A stretch of DNA of 64,000 nt from contig JANSYA010000011.1 of assembly GCA_024742665.1 (NCBI GenBank), positions 1 to 64,000 on the forward strand, written 5' to 3'. The notes under the pieces are model-generated. The model was not told where the DNA came from, did not search any database, and saw only the letters and a list, made by a program, of their open reading frames with translations. Each line of letters begins with the position of its first letter. Position 1 is the first letter of the stretch. Shown here piece by piece: positions 34,161 to 43,713 of the stretch. The position numbers and the translations under genes are program-made. The DNA is from a bacterium (GTDB taxonomy: Bacteria; Spirochaetota; Leptospiria; Leptospirales; Leptonemataceae).

Positions 34161-36716
34161 GTGCGGAATTCAAATACAGATCGCCCGAATCGCCTGAAAC
34201 AATCCGCGCGCCAGACCGGGTTTGTTCGAACTCTGATTGCACTCTCGATCTGTGCAGGCCTGCTCTTCTCTTCGGCTGTCGCCTGTGGAGATGCAAACGA
34301 AACTGAAACGCCACGCGATCTGCACGGCGCCTGGAGCTTGCAGCCCGGGCTCGACCGGCCGGACGCGAAGCCCGCCGACGCCGACGCTGCGCCGACGATC
34401 GTAGACATCCCGGCGGTCGTCGCCGACTTTATTGAGGATCCCGCGGGCCAGTGGCAGCTGCTCTGTCGCGATCTACCGGCGGACCTGGCGGCCCGGGTGC
34501 GCGCAGGCGAAAGCATCGTCTGGCATACGGGGCACGTTTCCGACGTATCGCGTTTCTTTGTAAACGATATTCAGGTCGGCGGCATCGGATCGCTGCCCCC
34601 GCAATACGCGGGCGGCCATATGCGCGCGCGCCAAATCGCCATACCGCACACCGCGCTGCAGGCGCCGTCGCAGGGCGCCGACCGGCTGTGCATGGCACTC
34701 TGGAGCGCCGGCGGATTTCGCGCCGCTGTTCGCTCGCCCGGACCGTACATCGGCGAAGCTGCGGCGGTTTATACTGAGTTCTATCGCGATCGCATTCTGA
34801 CCCAGATGATGCTGGGAATTTATACGATCATCGGGCTCTATCATCTGTTTTTATTTTTACGCGGCCGCAAACACGTCTACGATCTGTACTTCGCCGGGCT
34901 GTGCATGAGCGTGACGCTTTATTTCTTTCTGGCCGCGCCCTCGTTTCGCGAATTCTTCTCGGGCGAATTGGCAGTGCTGCGATTAAAGATCGAATTCGCG
35001 ACATTAACGGTGCTCGCGCCGCTGGCGCTGCTTTTCATCGAACAGCTGCTGCGCGGTCGCAACCCGCCTTTTGTCGGCGCCCTGCTGGTAGGCATGGCGT
35101 CTCCCTGGCCTCTGATCGCCATCGGCGAAGTCAGCACCATTCATTATTCGCTGCTGCTGATTCACCTGGTGATGCTCGGCACGCTGCTCTATCTCATCTA
35201 TCGCGTTTTGCGTGAAGCTATGAGCGGCAATCGCGACGCACGCCTGCTCTTTATCGGAACCCTGGGATTTATCTTCGCCGTATTGCATGACGTGCTGCTT
35301 TCGCATCAGATCCTGGGCACGCCGCCGATCGCGTCGATTGCCTTCGCGGTACTATTGCCGGCCTTCGCGACGATGCTCGCCAATCGGTTCTTGCGAATCC
35401 AGGAGCGCGTGCAGGATCTGAATCGGAACCTGGAAGAACGGGTCGAAGAGCGCACCGCCGATCTGGAGCAAGCCCGTTTACGCGCGGAAGACGCCAGTCG
35501 CGCGAAGAGCCGCTTTCTGGCGGCGATGAGTCATGAAATTCGCACGCCGCTCCAGGCGATGCTCGGCGCTTCCGATCTACTGGTCGGAACGGAATCCCGG
35601 AGTGAACGCGAAAACCTGGCGCGCATGCTCGACCAGGCCGGCGAAAACCTTTCGACTTTGATCGAAGACACGCTCGACCTGGCGCGGATCGAAGCCGATC
35701 GGATCGAACTCCAACCACGGCCTCTGGCTCTGCACGAATTGATCCAGGGCACCGCGAGCATTTTGAAAATCAAAGCCGACGCGAAAGATCTGGAACTGCG
35801 CGTCGAAATCGAAGCCGACGTGCCGGCCCGCATCCTTGGAGATCCCGGCCGCCTCTCTCAGATTCTTCTGAATCTGGCGGGCAACGCGGTAAAATTCACC
35901 GACCGCGGCGAAGTGCGGATCCACACGCGCATGCTGCCGCCTTCTATATCCGAAAAGCATCCACAAACATCACTTCGCAAGACATTAGTCGAAGAAATCC
36001 TACAAATCGAAGTTCGCGACACCGGCCCCGGCATCGCTCCGGACGATCGCGCGCGCATCTTCGAGGCTTTCGAGCAGGGACCGGACTTCATATCCCGCAA
36101 ACAATCGGGAGCCGGGCTCGGACTGGCGATCAGCTCCCGCCTGGCGCAGCTAATGCACGGCGACATTTCAGTGGACAGCCATCCCGGCCGGGGCAGCTCA
36201 TTCTTTTTGACGCTCCCGGTGCGACGCATTGAGTCGCAGACCGGCGAAGCGGAACCAGGCAAGATTGCCGCGCGCGAAGACGACCAGAGCGAATCGCCTG
36301 CCCGCATTCTAATCGCCGAGGACAACCCCGATATTCGCCAGCTGCTTGCGATTTACGTAAAGACGAAGCCCTGGATCGTCAGCTTCGCGGAGAATGGACG
36401 CGAAGCGATCGAGCGCATCAAGAGCCTGGAAGCGGGCCAGGCTTTCGATCTATTGATTCTGGACATGCAAATGCCCGTTCTGGACGGCGAAAGCACTGCG
36501 CGCATCCTGCGCCGCTGGGAAGCGCGAAGCGGCAGAGAGCCCGCATTGATCCTGGCGTTCACGGCCCACGCGATGTTTCAAGAACGCGAACAAATTCTCT
36601 CCGCGGGGTGCGACGCCTTGATCGCCAAACCCATCGTTAAAAAGGATTTCCTGGCGGTAGTCAGTCGGACTCTACAGGAACGGCCTGCGGGCGCGGGCCG
36701 CAAAGATCATTCATAA
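34161..36716 (+). CDS. Hybrid histidine kinase with 7TMR-DISM input
   Basis: 851 residues with GTG start. The N-terminal signal ends at SAVAC, a possible lipobox. A DISMED-type beta domain (about 45-200), seven membrane helices (about 210-400), HisKA (FLAAMSHEIRTPLQAMLG, His near 457), HATPase (LNLAGNAVKFTD, DTGPGIAP, GAGLGLAIS) and a receiver (LLILDMQMPVLDG, Asp near 768) follow. It begins 115 bases after the 30972 gene and ends tail-to-tail with the sigma-54 activator, their 3' ends overlapping by six bases. Confidence 0.9.
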   Translation: MRNSNTDRPNRLKQSARQTGFVRTLIALSICAGLLFSSAVACGDANETETPRDLHGAWSLQPGLDRPDAKPADADAAPTIVDIPAVVADFIEDPAGQWQLLCRDLPADLAARVRAGESIVWHTGHVSDVSRFFVNDIQVGGIGSLPPQYAGGHMRARQIAIPHTALQAPSQGADRLCMALWSAGGFRAAVRSPGPYIGEAAAVYTEFYRDRILTQMMLGIYTIIGLYHLFLFLRGRKHVYDLYFAGLCMSVTLYFFLAAPSFREFFSGELAVLRLKIEFATLTVLAPLALLFIEQLLRGRNPPFVGALLVGMASPWPLIAIGEVSTIHYSLLLIHLVMLGTLLYLIYRVLREAMSGNRDARLLFIGTLGFIFAVLHDVLLSHQILGTPPIASIAFAVLLPAFATMLANRFLRIQERVQDLNRNLEERVEERTADLEQARLRAEDASRAKSRFLAAMSHEIRTPLQAMLGASDLLVGTESRSERENLARMLDQAGENLSTLIEDTLDLARIEADRIELQPRPLALHELIQGTASILKIKADAKDLELRVEIEADVPARILGDPGRLSQILLNLAGNAVKFTDRGEVRIHTRMLPPSISEKHPQTSLRKTLVEEILQIEVRDTGPGIAPDDRARIFEAFEQGPDFISRKQSGAGLGLAISSRLAQLMHGDISVDSHPGRGSSFFLTLPVRRIESQTGEAEPGKIAAREDDQSESPARILIAEDNPDIRQLLAIYVKTKPWIVSFAENGREAIERIKSLEAGQAFDLLILDMQMPVLDGESTARILRRWEARSGREPALILAFTAHAMFQEREQILSAGCDALIAKPIVKKDFLAVVSRTLQERPAGAGRKDHS

Positions 36717-39257
36717 TTCGCCGCTGATTCCCAGGTCGCGCATGCGATTTCGCAGCGTCGTGCGTTTGAGACCGAGGATACGCGCCGCCTCGGACTTGTT
36801 GCCGTCGGCAAGATCCAGCGCTCGCTCAATCAGCGAACGCGAGTAGCGACGCACCTGTTCGTCAAAGTCGATAGCGACGCCGTCCGGGCCTTCCGTCCCG
36901 TGACTCGCAGCGACGCTGTTCGATCCCGCTCTGCGCTCATGCGCTCCGGCCTGCAAGGCATCTAAGTCAAAGTGTTCGGGCAACAGAACGTCGCCTTTCG
37001 CGAAGGCGATCGCCCGCAGCATATTATTTTCCAGCTCGCGAATATTCCCGGGCCAGGCGTACAGTCCCAGAAGCTCGTGAGTGCTCGCATCAATTTCCTG
37101 GATCTCGGTCGGGTGTCGCGCGATAAAGCGTTCCAAATAATAGTCCGTCAATTCGGCGATATCTTCCGGACGATCGCGCAGGGGCGGCAGGCTGACCTGA
37201 AAGACCTGAATGCGATAGAGCAGATCGGAACGAAACTCGCCGGCCCGGACCATCGCATCCAGATCGCGATGAGTCGCGAAGACGAACCGACAGCGGGCCC
37301 GCACGGGACGATCGGCTCCCAGCGGAACGTACTCCAGCTCCTGTAGCAGTCGCAGCATCTTCGCCTGAATCGCCAGCGGCATCTCGCCGATCTCATCGAA
37401 GAACAGAGTTCCATGCCCGGCCTCCGAAATGCGGCCGGCCCGGTCGCTGCGTGCGTCGGTGAAGGCGCCCCGGCGATGCCCGAAGACCTCCGATTCCCAC
37501 AGGGATTCCGGCAGCGCCGCGCAGTTCACGGCGACGAAGGGCGCCTGAGCCGACGCTTTGTCGGAGTCCGCTTCGGGCGTCTGGTGCAGGAGTCGGGCGA
37601 TCATCTCTTTGCCGGTGCCGGTTTCCCCGGCGATCAGCACAGGATGCCGAAAAGACCGCAAACGCTCCACGGCTTCGACGACCAGCTGCATGGAGACGCT
37701 GCGAAATACAAGTTCACCGTCCCCGATCGGGATGCGGCGCGGTTCGCCGGTCGCCGCCTGGCGCACGCGTTCCAGATGCGGCGCGTACTCGGGGATGCTC
37801 TCCCGGGCTTCTTCAAGCAGCGAAGTCATCTGCCGAAAGGCCAGGCGCAGGGCGACGATTTCATCGGACGCCCCCGCCGCATCGTCGGCGCCGATCAAGT
37901 CAGACTCGACTTCGGATTGCGACCGAGAGTCATCTTTGCGACTCCGGTAGATCCGCCCCAGGTCGTCAGCCAGAGACTTGAGGGGCGAAACAAGGCTCGC
38001 GCGAAAGAGCAGCGGAAAGGCGAAGAGTACAAGCAAGGCCGCTCCCAGCATCATCAGAGCGATCGGAAAGGCCGACGCGTGAATCCGCTCGCGAAAGCGC
38101 GCGTAGGGAAACGCGACAATCGAAGCCGCGTTTTTATTCTGAACGCCCTGCGATGCGCCGACGCCCGCCTGGATTCCAGACGCGCTTAAAGCGAAGAACA
38201 ACTCGCCGCCCCGCTCAAAAAATATAAAACCGTCCTGGGCGCTCGCCTTCGCCGGAGGCGAATCGGCGGCCGGCGCGTTCGCGGGCAGAATCTGAACTTC
38301 AGGCTGCGCTGCACCGGCCTGCGCCAGAGCCAGCCGGGTCTCCGCCGCTGTTTCGCGCCGCAGTTGATCGAAGGCCGGGCCGCGCAGCCCCAGGGAAGTC
38401 AGAGCGAGCAAACCCAGGATCGTAACCAGAGCAATGCCGACCAGGCGATGCATAAAGCCGGTGCGCTTGCGGGCCGCGGATGCGTAGACGAAAACGTACG
38501 TCGAAAGAATCAGCAGCACGGCGACGTTACTCAGCGTGGCGACAGTCGCCTTCGCGAGCACGCTGGCCGTGCTGATCAAATTCAGTCCGCTCACCCCCAG
38601 TTCAAAGGCCGTCACGCCCGCCAGCTGCAAAGCCGCACGAAAGGCGACGGGATCGGTCCGACGCGTGCGCCTGGCGATGCGCAGCGCCACGACGATACTC
38701 CAAAAATAACACAGGGCGCTGACGGCCGGCACGAAGGGCGAGCTGTAGCGCGAACCGAAGCTGTACTGCTCGAAGAGCGGCACAAAATCAGAGCCGGAAC
38801 GCCAGACATAATCGACCAGAGCGAAGAGCGCCGCGCACGAACTCAAAGCGAAAACAATGCGACGCTCCAGCTGCCAGCCCGCGAAATTCGAATCATCACG
38901 GTGGGCCCGGGATTCGCGTGCCGCGGCGGACGCGTCGCCCTGCCCGTCCAGGGCGTCGATCGGACTGAGTCCGCTGGCGACCGGCGCGGGAAAGACGTAC
39001 GCGAACTGCAAGCGCGCCACCGCGGCGAAGCAGATCGCGCAGGCTGGAATCCAGGCGTATGCCGCGCGTAAATCCTGCACGCTGTACGCCGCAAGATAGG
39101 CCAGGTTGAAAATCCCCAGCAATAAAAAATAAGCGCCGAGCCAGGCTGTCGACTGATCCGGGCGGCGGCGCAGTAAAAGATAAGCCGCGATCACAAAAGT
39201 CAAGATCGTCGGAGCGGTGCGGCCCACCGCGAAGAATGTGAAGGCGATCTCGATCAT
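36711..39257 (-). CDS. Membrane-anchored sigma-54 activator with HAMP and Fis HTH
   Basis: 848 residues. Seven or so N-terminal hydrophobic segments (1-270) are followed by an extracytoplasmic segment (about 285-375), another membrane helix, a HAMP-like region, and a sigma-54 AAA+ domain. The AAA+ domain has Walker A GETGTGKE near 542, Walker B LFFDEIGEM near 619 and arginine-finger region FRSDLLYRIQVF. A Fis HTH ends it (NKSEAARILGLKRTTLRNRM). There is no receiver. The sigma-54 contact loop reads GAFTDA, not GAFTGA. It lies 18 bases after the beta-barrel gene, so it may sense envelope state and activate local -24/-12 promoters. Confidence 0.85.
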   Translation of the reverse strand: MIEIAFTFFAVGRTAPTILTFVIAAYLLLRRRPDQSTAWLGAYFLLLGIFNLAYLAAYSVQDLRAAYAWIPACAICFAAVARLQFAYVFPAPVASGLSPIDALDGQGDASAAARESRAHRDDSNFAGWQLERRIVFALSSCAALFALVDYVWRSGSDFVPLFEQYSFGSRYSSPFVPAVSALCYFWSIVVALRIARRTRRTDPVAFRAALQLAGVTAFELGVSGLNLISTASVLAKATVATLSNVAVLLILSTYVFVYASAARKRTGFMHRLVGIALVTILGLLALTSLGLRGPAFDQLRRETAAETRLALAQAGAAQPEVQILPANAPAADSPPAKASAQDGFIFFERGGELFFALSASGIQAGVGASQGVQNKNAASIVAFPYARFRERIHASAFPIALMMLGAALLVLFAFPLLFRASLVSPLKSLADDLGRIYRSRKDDSRSQSEVESDLIGADDAAGASDEIVALRLAFRQMTSLLEEARESIPEYAPHLERVRQAATGEPRRIPIGDGELVFRSVSMQLVVEAVERLRSFRHPVLIAGETGTGKEMIARLLHQTPEADSDKASAQAPFVAVNCAALPESLWESEVFGHRRGAFTDARSDRAGRISEAGHGTLFFDEIGEMPLAIQAKMLRLLQELEYVPLGADRPVRARCRFVFATHRDLDAMVRAGEFRSDLLYRIQVFQVSLPPLRDRPEDIAELTDYYLERFIARHPTEIQEIDASTHELLGLYAWPGNIRELENNMLRAIAFAKGDVLLPEHFDLDALQAGAHERRAGSNSVAASHGTEGPDGVAIDFDEQVRRYSRSLIERALDLADGNKSEAARILGLKRTTLRNRMRDLGISGEL

Positions 39258-39275
39258 GGCGAATAGATGCGGAAC

Positions 39276-41144
39276 TTAGAGCGCCAGCGAAAACCCCAGG
39301 CGATAGCGGCTGTAGTACTTTCGTCCGGGGCGACGGTCCTGGCCGGTCACGGGGTCCGGCTCATCTTCGTTCGAGCGATAGCTCGCCCCCGTCGCGCTCA
39401 GTTCTAATGCGAAACGAGCGTCCACGAACTCCAGGGGCACGCGGGCCGCGGCGATGCCTTCCCAGCCGGAGCCGGTGCGAAAGGCCGCGTAGTTTGTGAA
39501 TAGATCGAATGTGATCGCTTCGGCCTTGCCGCCGAAGGGCGCGAAACTGAATCGCAGCGACGCCATGCTCAAACCCTCGTTGTCGTACTCCGGCGGAGTC
39601 GGATCGACGTTGTCCCGCGCGCGTCCGAATCCGTCTGGCTGTAGCCCGTCGGGATAGCGCCCGCGCGTATCGGGCAGTCCGCCGTCGGCGAAGACGACGC
39701 CCGGCTGTGTATTTGCCAGGGGCGGATGCTCGCGATCTACGGGCGGACCGCTTACAAAAATCGAAGCCGCGCCTCCGAGTACGGAAGGCACGGGGCGCAG
39801 AGCGCCGAAGCCGCGATGTTTATCGTCGCCGTCGTTGGCGTCGCGGCTGCCGAAGAGACCCGCGAGGGCGAGCTCCGGTCCGCGGATCAAAGGTCGAGAC
39901 CGCACGCAGCTATTCGCCGCGGGTCGCACGGGAACGCAGCCAGGACTCGCCTGCCCCGCTTCGGAATCAAAGTGGTATACGACTTCGCCGTACACTAAAG
40001 CGCCGCGAATCGATTTCCGGGAAGAGCCGACCCGGGTGCCCGCCGCGTCGACGGCGATAGATCGGCCGGCGTTGTAAAATCCGCTCAGAGTATAAGAGAC
40101 GGTATTCCAATCGTGTTCGTAGCGCAGTCCGTAATAGTGCACGTCGAAGTCCGGCAGCGCCGACTGGCCGGTCGGCAGCGCGACGCGAGTCGGCGGAAAG
40201 CCTGGCAAATAAAGATCGCTTTCAGCCGCCCGTCCCGGACTGCGATAAAATCCGTACAGTGCTCCAAGATTCCAGCTTTCGCCGAGCCAGCCCAGAGTCC
40301 CCATGTAGAGCGCCGCCGGATGATCCGGACGCCCGATCGCCCGGACTTCTCGATCGACGACCTGGCCGGCCACGCCGACTCGCAGGCCGCCGCCCCGCCC
40401 GGATCGCTCTCCGGTATAAATCAGACGCCCGCCGGGCGATTCGCCGACGAACAGGAGCCCCTCCGGATCGCTGCGCAGAGCCGTGCGCCCGCCCTGTAAA
40501 ACCAGCCCCGGCAGGGGGCGATGCTCGGGCCGCAGCTGCGCGATGGAGTCCGCCCGCTCCCCGGATCGAATGCTGGCGGGGAGCAGCGCGCTGCCGTCCG
40601 GCGCCGGATCCGCTGATTCTCCACCTCCGGGATTCCAGCGCAGATAGGCGAAGGCCTCCCCCAGAGCGATCGAACTGTCCCATCGATCGGAGTTTCTTCT
40701 ATAATAATGATAATCGTTAATAGAGCGCGAGGTCGCCCGGAGCCCGCCGGTCCAACTGGCATTGTAAACTGCCAGATCGGCACCCCGCCGGCTCAGCTGC
40801 CGGGCCCGATTCTGATCGCGAAATTCGTTCCGATCGCCGCCGACGTCCGAGCCGACTTCGTAGATGTCCCGGTAAATTGGATGGAAGTACAGCCATCCGG
40901 CCGCTTCGGCATCGACGATGCGCACCAGATTCAGGCGACCGTCCGCCTCCCAGGATTCCAGAAAAGGCGGTTGGGGCTCGGCGGAGAGTTCGCAAAGGGG
41001 CGCGATTGCAGCCAGCGCGGCCCAAACGGGCGGCAACAGCACGGTCAGGCCAGAGCGGATTCTGCGCCTGCCCGAACCTGCTGGATGTTTCCAACTGCTC
41101 ACTGACGGACACTGTTTTGAAATCACAGATCGTCCGCAAGCCAC
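39276..41144 (-). CDS. Outer-membrane beta-barrel protein, alginate-export-like
   Basis: 622 residues with a hydrophobic signal segment (LPPVWAALAAIAPLCELSA) after a long basic N-terminus, so the GTG start at 41144 may be too early. The mature part has many alternating aromatic strands with Asp/Gly/Asn turns (YHYYRRNSDRWDSS, YGLRYEHDWNTVSYTLSGFY) and ends YYSRYRLGFSLAL, as expected for an outer-membrane barrel. This resembles the alginate-export porin group common in leptospires, but the match is by style only. It is likely co-transcribed with the sigma-54 activator. Confidence 0.65.
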   Translation of the reverse strand: MACGRSVISKQCPSVSSWKHPAGSGRRRIRSGLTVLLPPVWAALAAIAPLCELSAEPQPPFLESWEADGRLNLVRIVDAEAAGWLYFHPIYRDIYEVGSDVGGDRNEFRDQNRARQLSRRGADLAVYNASWTGGLRATSRSINDYHYYRRNSDRWDSSIALGEAFAYLRWNPGGGESADPAPDGSALLPASIRSGERADSIAQLRPEHRPLPGLVLQGGRTALRSDPEGLLFVGESPGGRLIYTGERSGRGGGLRVGVAGQVVDREVRAIGRPDHPAALYMGTLGWLGESWNLGALYGFYRSPGRAAESDLYLPGFPPTRVALPTGQSALPDFDVHYYGLRYEHDWNTVSYTLSGFYNAGRSIAVDAAGTRVGSSRKSIRGALVYGEVVYHFDSEAGQASPGCVPVRPAANSCVRSRPLIRGPELALAGLFGSRDANDGDDKHRGFGALRPVPSVLGGAASIFVSGPPVDREHPPLANTQPGVVFADGGLPDTRGRYPDGLQPDGFGRARDNVDPTPPEYDNEGLSMASLRFSFAPFGGKAEAITFDLFTNYAAFRTGSGWEGIAAARVPLEFVDARFALELSATGASYRSNEDEPDPVTGQDRRPGRKYYSRYRLGFSLAL

Positions 41145-41291
41145 CCCCGGGCAGGATCACAAAATTTCGCTTGCCTGTGTGGTGCGCCGCAAAAAAGTGT
41201 CCAGAAAATAGTGCGGCGCTTCAAGAGCGCGCCAGACCTCCAGATCGCCGGTCTCAGATTTGCGATCCCGGAGTTCACGAAGAGCAACCAA

Positions 41292-42011
41292 ATGAATGCG
41301 ATTACCGGCCGACAACAACTTCAAATCTGGCTGCGCTCCATCGGACGCGGCATCCTGTTCGTATTTCGCAAGGGCCTGGTCCTGGCCTTTGTAGGAACTC
41401 TTACGCTCTTTAATCTGTCCGGCCTGAGCGACGGCCGCCGATCCGACGCCATCGCTTATCACGAAGCCGTCACCGAGGCCCGCACGCGTATCAGCGCCTT
41501 CGTCAACCACAAGAACGCCCGCACGCCGGCCGCCGAAAAGGAGCTGCTGATCGAAACCATTCTGAAAGAGTCCGAACGCCTGCGCATTCCGGCTCACTTT
41601 TCGATCGACGGGCGGCCCGTGCATCCGGCGTACTTCGTGACCGCCCTGATCGCGGTCGAGTCGACCTTTAAGCGCGAGGCCGTATCTCATGCCGACGCCC
41701 GGGGCTATATGCAGCTGATGCCCCAGACCGTCGCCTGGATGGACGACAATCTGCGCAACGGCCACGAGACCCGGGTCGAACACCTCTTCGAAACGCCGAC
41801 CAATATCGCGCGCGGCGTCACCTATTTGAATTTTCTCATTGAAGAAATGGGCGACATCCGCCTCGTATGTCTGGCATACAACGCCGGGCCCGGAGCCGTC
41901 AGCCGCGGCTTCTGGGTGGAACGATACTGGCAGAAGATCTACGACAACTACCGCGAAATTCAGCGCGGCGAGTTCATGGCGGATCGCGTATATCTCGCGG
42001 CGGCCTTCTGA
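41292..42011 (+). CDS. Lytic transglycosylase (SLT domain)
   Basis: About 239 residues: one N-terminal hydrophobic segment (about 20-45), then an SLT domain. ALIAVESTFKREAVSHADARGYMQLMP holds the catalytic Glu (near 122) and the conserved GxMQLMP; NIARGVTYLNFL and CLAYNAGPGAV complete the family signature. It cleaves the MurNAc-GlcNAc bond of peptidoglycan on the periplasmic side. The frame is open from 41211, but ATG 41292 gives the expected short cytoplasmic start. Confidence 0.85.
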   Translation: MNAITGRQQLQIWLRSIGRGILFVFRKGLVLAFVGTLTLFNLSGLSDGRRSDAIAYHEAVTEARTRISAFVNHKNARTPAAEKELLIETILKESERLRIPAHFSIDGRPVHPAYFVTALIAVESTFKREAVSHADARGYMQLMPQTVAWMDDNLRNGHETRVEHLFETPTNIARGVTYLNFLIEEMGDIRLVCLAYNAGPGAVSRGFWVERYWQKIYDNYREIQRGEFMADRVYLAAAF

Positions 42012-43708
42012 AGATACCATCGCACCGCGGCGACCCCGGCCAGGCCTGTGAGCCGGCGCGGCGCATCTTCGAACGCGGCACTGTTCGCGTCGGAGCAATC
42101 GCCGCCGCGCTCTGCATGCTGATTCTTTCGCTGGGCTCCTGCGACTTCGTGCGCACGGTGCATGCGAATACGGGTCCCTCCGGATCGGACGACCTGGTGA
42201 TGTGGTCGGATTTTTATACGATCGTCGAAGCCACCCACGACGAGATCCAGCTCTTACAGGAGCAAATGGCGATCAGCCCATCGGAGATTACGCAGGTGCT
42301 CGAACGCAGCGCTCCGAATGCCCGCCAGGTCTTTCGCCTGCCCGCGCGCTACCGCGAAGAATTGATGGCGCGGGAAGCAGGCGTGATTTCCAGTCCGCCC
42401 TACTATTTGGTAGATCCTTTGATTCACGAGCGGCGCGCTTCGGACGATTTCGCGCAGTGGATGTCGGGTTATAAAGACGAAATCATCGTCGAAAAGATGT
42501 TACGCCGCCTGGTCCGGGATTTCCCGGCGGTGACCGCGCTCTACGAAATCGGACGCAGCCATGAAGGCCGGCCGATCTTCGCGCTGAAAATTTCCGACAA
42601 CCCCGGCAAAGACGAAGACGAGCCGGCCTTCTTGTTTAACGCGGCCCATCACGGCAACGAACTGCTGGCGCCGGACTACGTCTTAGATCTCGCTCATTAT
42701 ATCTTAAAGGGGCGCGGCAGCTTCGGCGAAGAAAGCTGGCTGGATTTTATTTACGAAAAACGCAACGGGGCCGGCACGGTACACTATCGCCGGCCGCAGC
42801 TACAGTCCTATATCGACGACTTCGAAATGTGGTTCGTGCCGGTCGTGAATCCCGACGGTTTATATACCGCCTGGAACCGCAGCTACTGGGGCGGACGCAA
42901 AAATTCTCGCGACACGACGAATCCCGGCGGCGTCTGGAATCCCGGCGACGGCGTGGACCTGAATCGCAACTATCCTTTCTACTGGCGCTCGGGCTTCGAA
43001 AAGGCGTCGAGCGGGCGACCGGGCAGCATCTTCTATCGCGGCAAAACTCCCGGCAGCGAGCCGGAAACTCAGGCGGTGATGGGTCTGGTTTCACGCCAGC
43101 GCTTCGCGATGTCGCTTTCGTACCACTGTTATGCGACGAAAGTGCTGGTGCCCTATACGATCGACCTGGCCGTGAGCCCCAATCCGAATCCGGCCTGGCG
43201 CATCGGCAAGCAGCTCGCCCGGGCCGGAATCAGCCATCGGCCGATCAAACGCTATACGGCCGAACGCAATCTGTACGCCGTGGACGGCACCGACCAGGAC
43301 TGGATCTACAACAGCTTCGGCACGATGGCCTTTATCGTGGAGGGCTCCTATTTGACGCCGGACTACGAACCCCGGGCCCGGCGCTCGGTGCAGGGCATGC
43401 GCCCGCTCTCCCTGCGAGCTCTGGAGCTATACGCGGAAGGACCGACGATTGTAATTCATTTGCGAGACGAACAGAACCGGCCGACCGAAGCCCGGGTGGA
43501 AATCGTCGACTACGACTATATTGAAAACGAAGAATTCACGACTCACCCGAAGAGCGGCCGTTTCGACTATTTCCTGAGCGAGGGCGGCGCCTACACCCTC
43601 CGCGTCACCAAGCCGGGCTATCGCTGGCTGGAGACCCGCATTCAGTGCGAATCCGGGCTGTGTCCGGTCAGTTTGAAATTGACCCCGGCTCCCACGGATT
43701 CAAACTGA
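41867..43708 (+). CDS. M14 zinc carboxypeptidase, putative lipoprotein
   Basis: The catalytic domain is clear: HHGNE zinc motif (near 261), a long insertion with NPDG, DLNRNYPF, the SYHCYATK segment, and the catalytic Glu in FIVEGSY (near 490). A C-terminal beta domain follows (VEIVDYDYIENEEF). A lipoprotein-type signal ends at LSLGSC. The start is unresolved: ATG 41867 lies 145 bases inside the transglycosylase gene; the next ATG (42116) leaves only eight residues before the lipobox. The substrate could be peptide or peptidoglycan stems, given the neighbouring transglycosylase. Confidence 0.8.
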   Translation: MSGIQRRARSRQPRLLGGTILAEDLRQLPRNSARRVHGGSRISRGGLLKIPSHRGDPGQACEPARRIFERGTVRVGAIAAALCMLILSLGSCDFVRTVHANTGPSGSDDLVMWSDFYTIVEATHDEIQLLQEQMAISPSEITQVLERSAPNARQVFRLPARYREELMAREAGVISSPPYYLVDPLIHERRASDDFAQWMSGYKDEIIVEKMLRRLVRDFPAVTALYEIGRSHEGRPIFALKISDNPGKDEDEPAFLFNAAHHGNELLAPDYVLDLAHYILKGRGSFGEESWLDFIYEKRNGAGTVHYRRPQLQSYIDDFEMWFVPVVNPDGLYTAWNRSYWGGRKNSRDTTNPGGVWNPGDGVDLNRNYPFYWRSGFEKASSGRPGSIFYRGKTPGSEPETQAVMGLVSRQRFAMSLSYHCYATKVLVPYTIDLAVSPNPNPAWRIGKQLARAGISHRPIKRYTAERNLYAVDGTDQDWIYNSFGTMAFIVEGSYLTPDYEPRARRSVQGMRPLSLRALELYAEGPTIVIHLRDEQNRPTEARVEIVDYDYIENEEFTTHPKSGRFDYFLSEGGAYTLRVTKPGYRWLETRIQCESGLCPVSLKLTPAPTDSN

Positions 43709-43713
43709 CTGAT

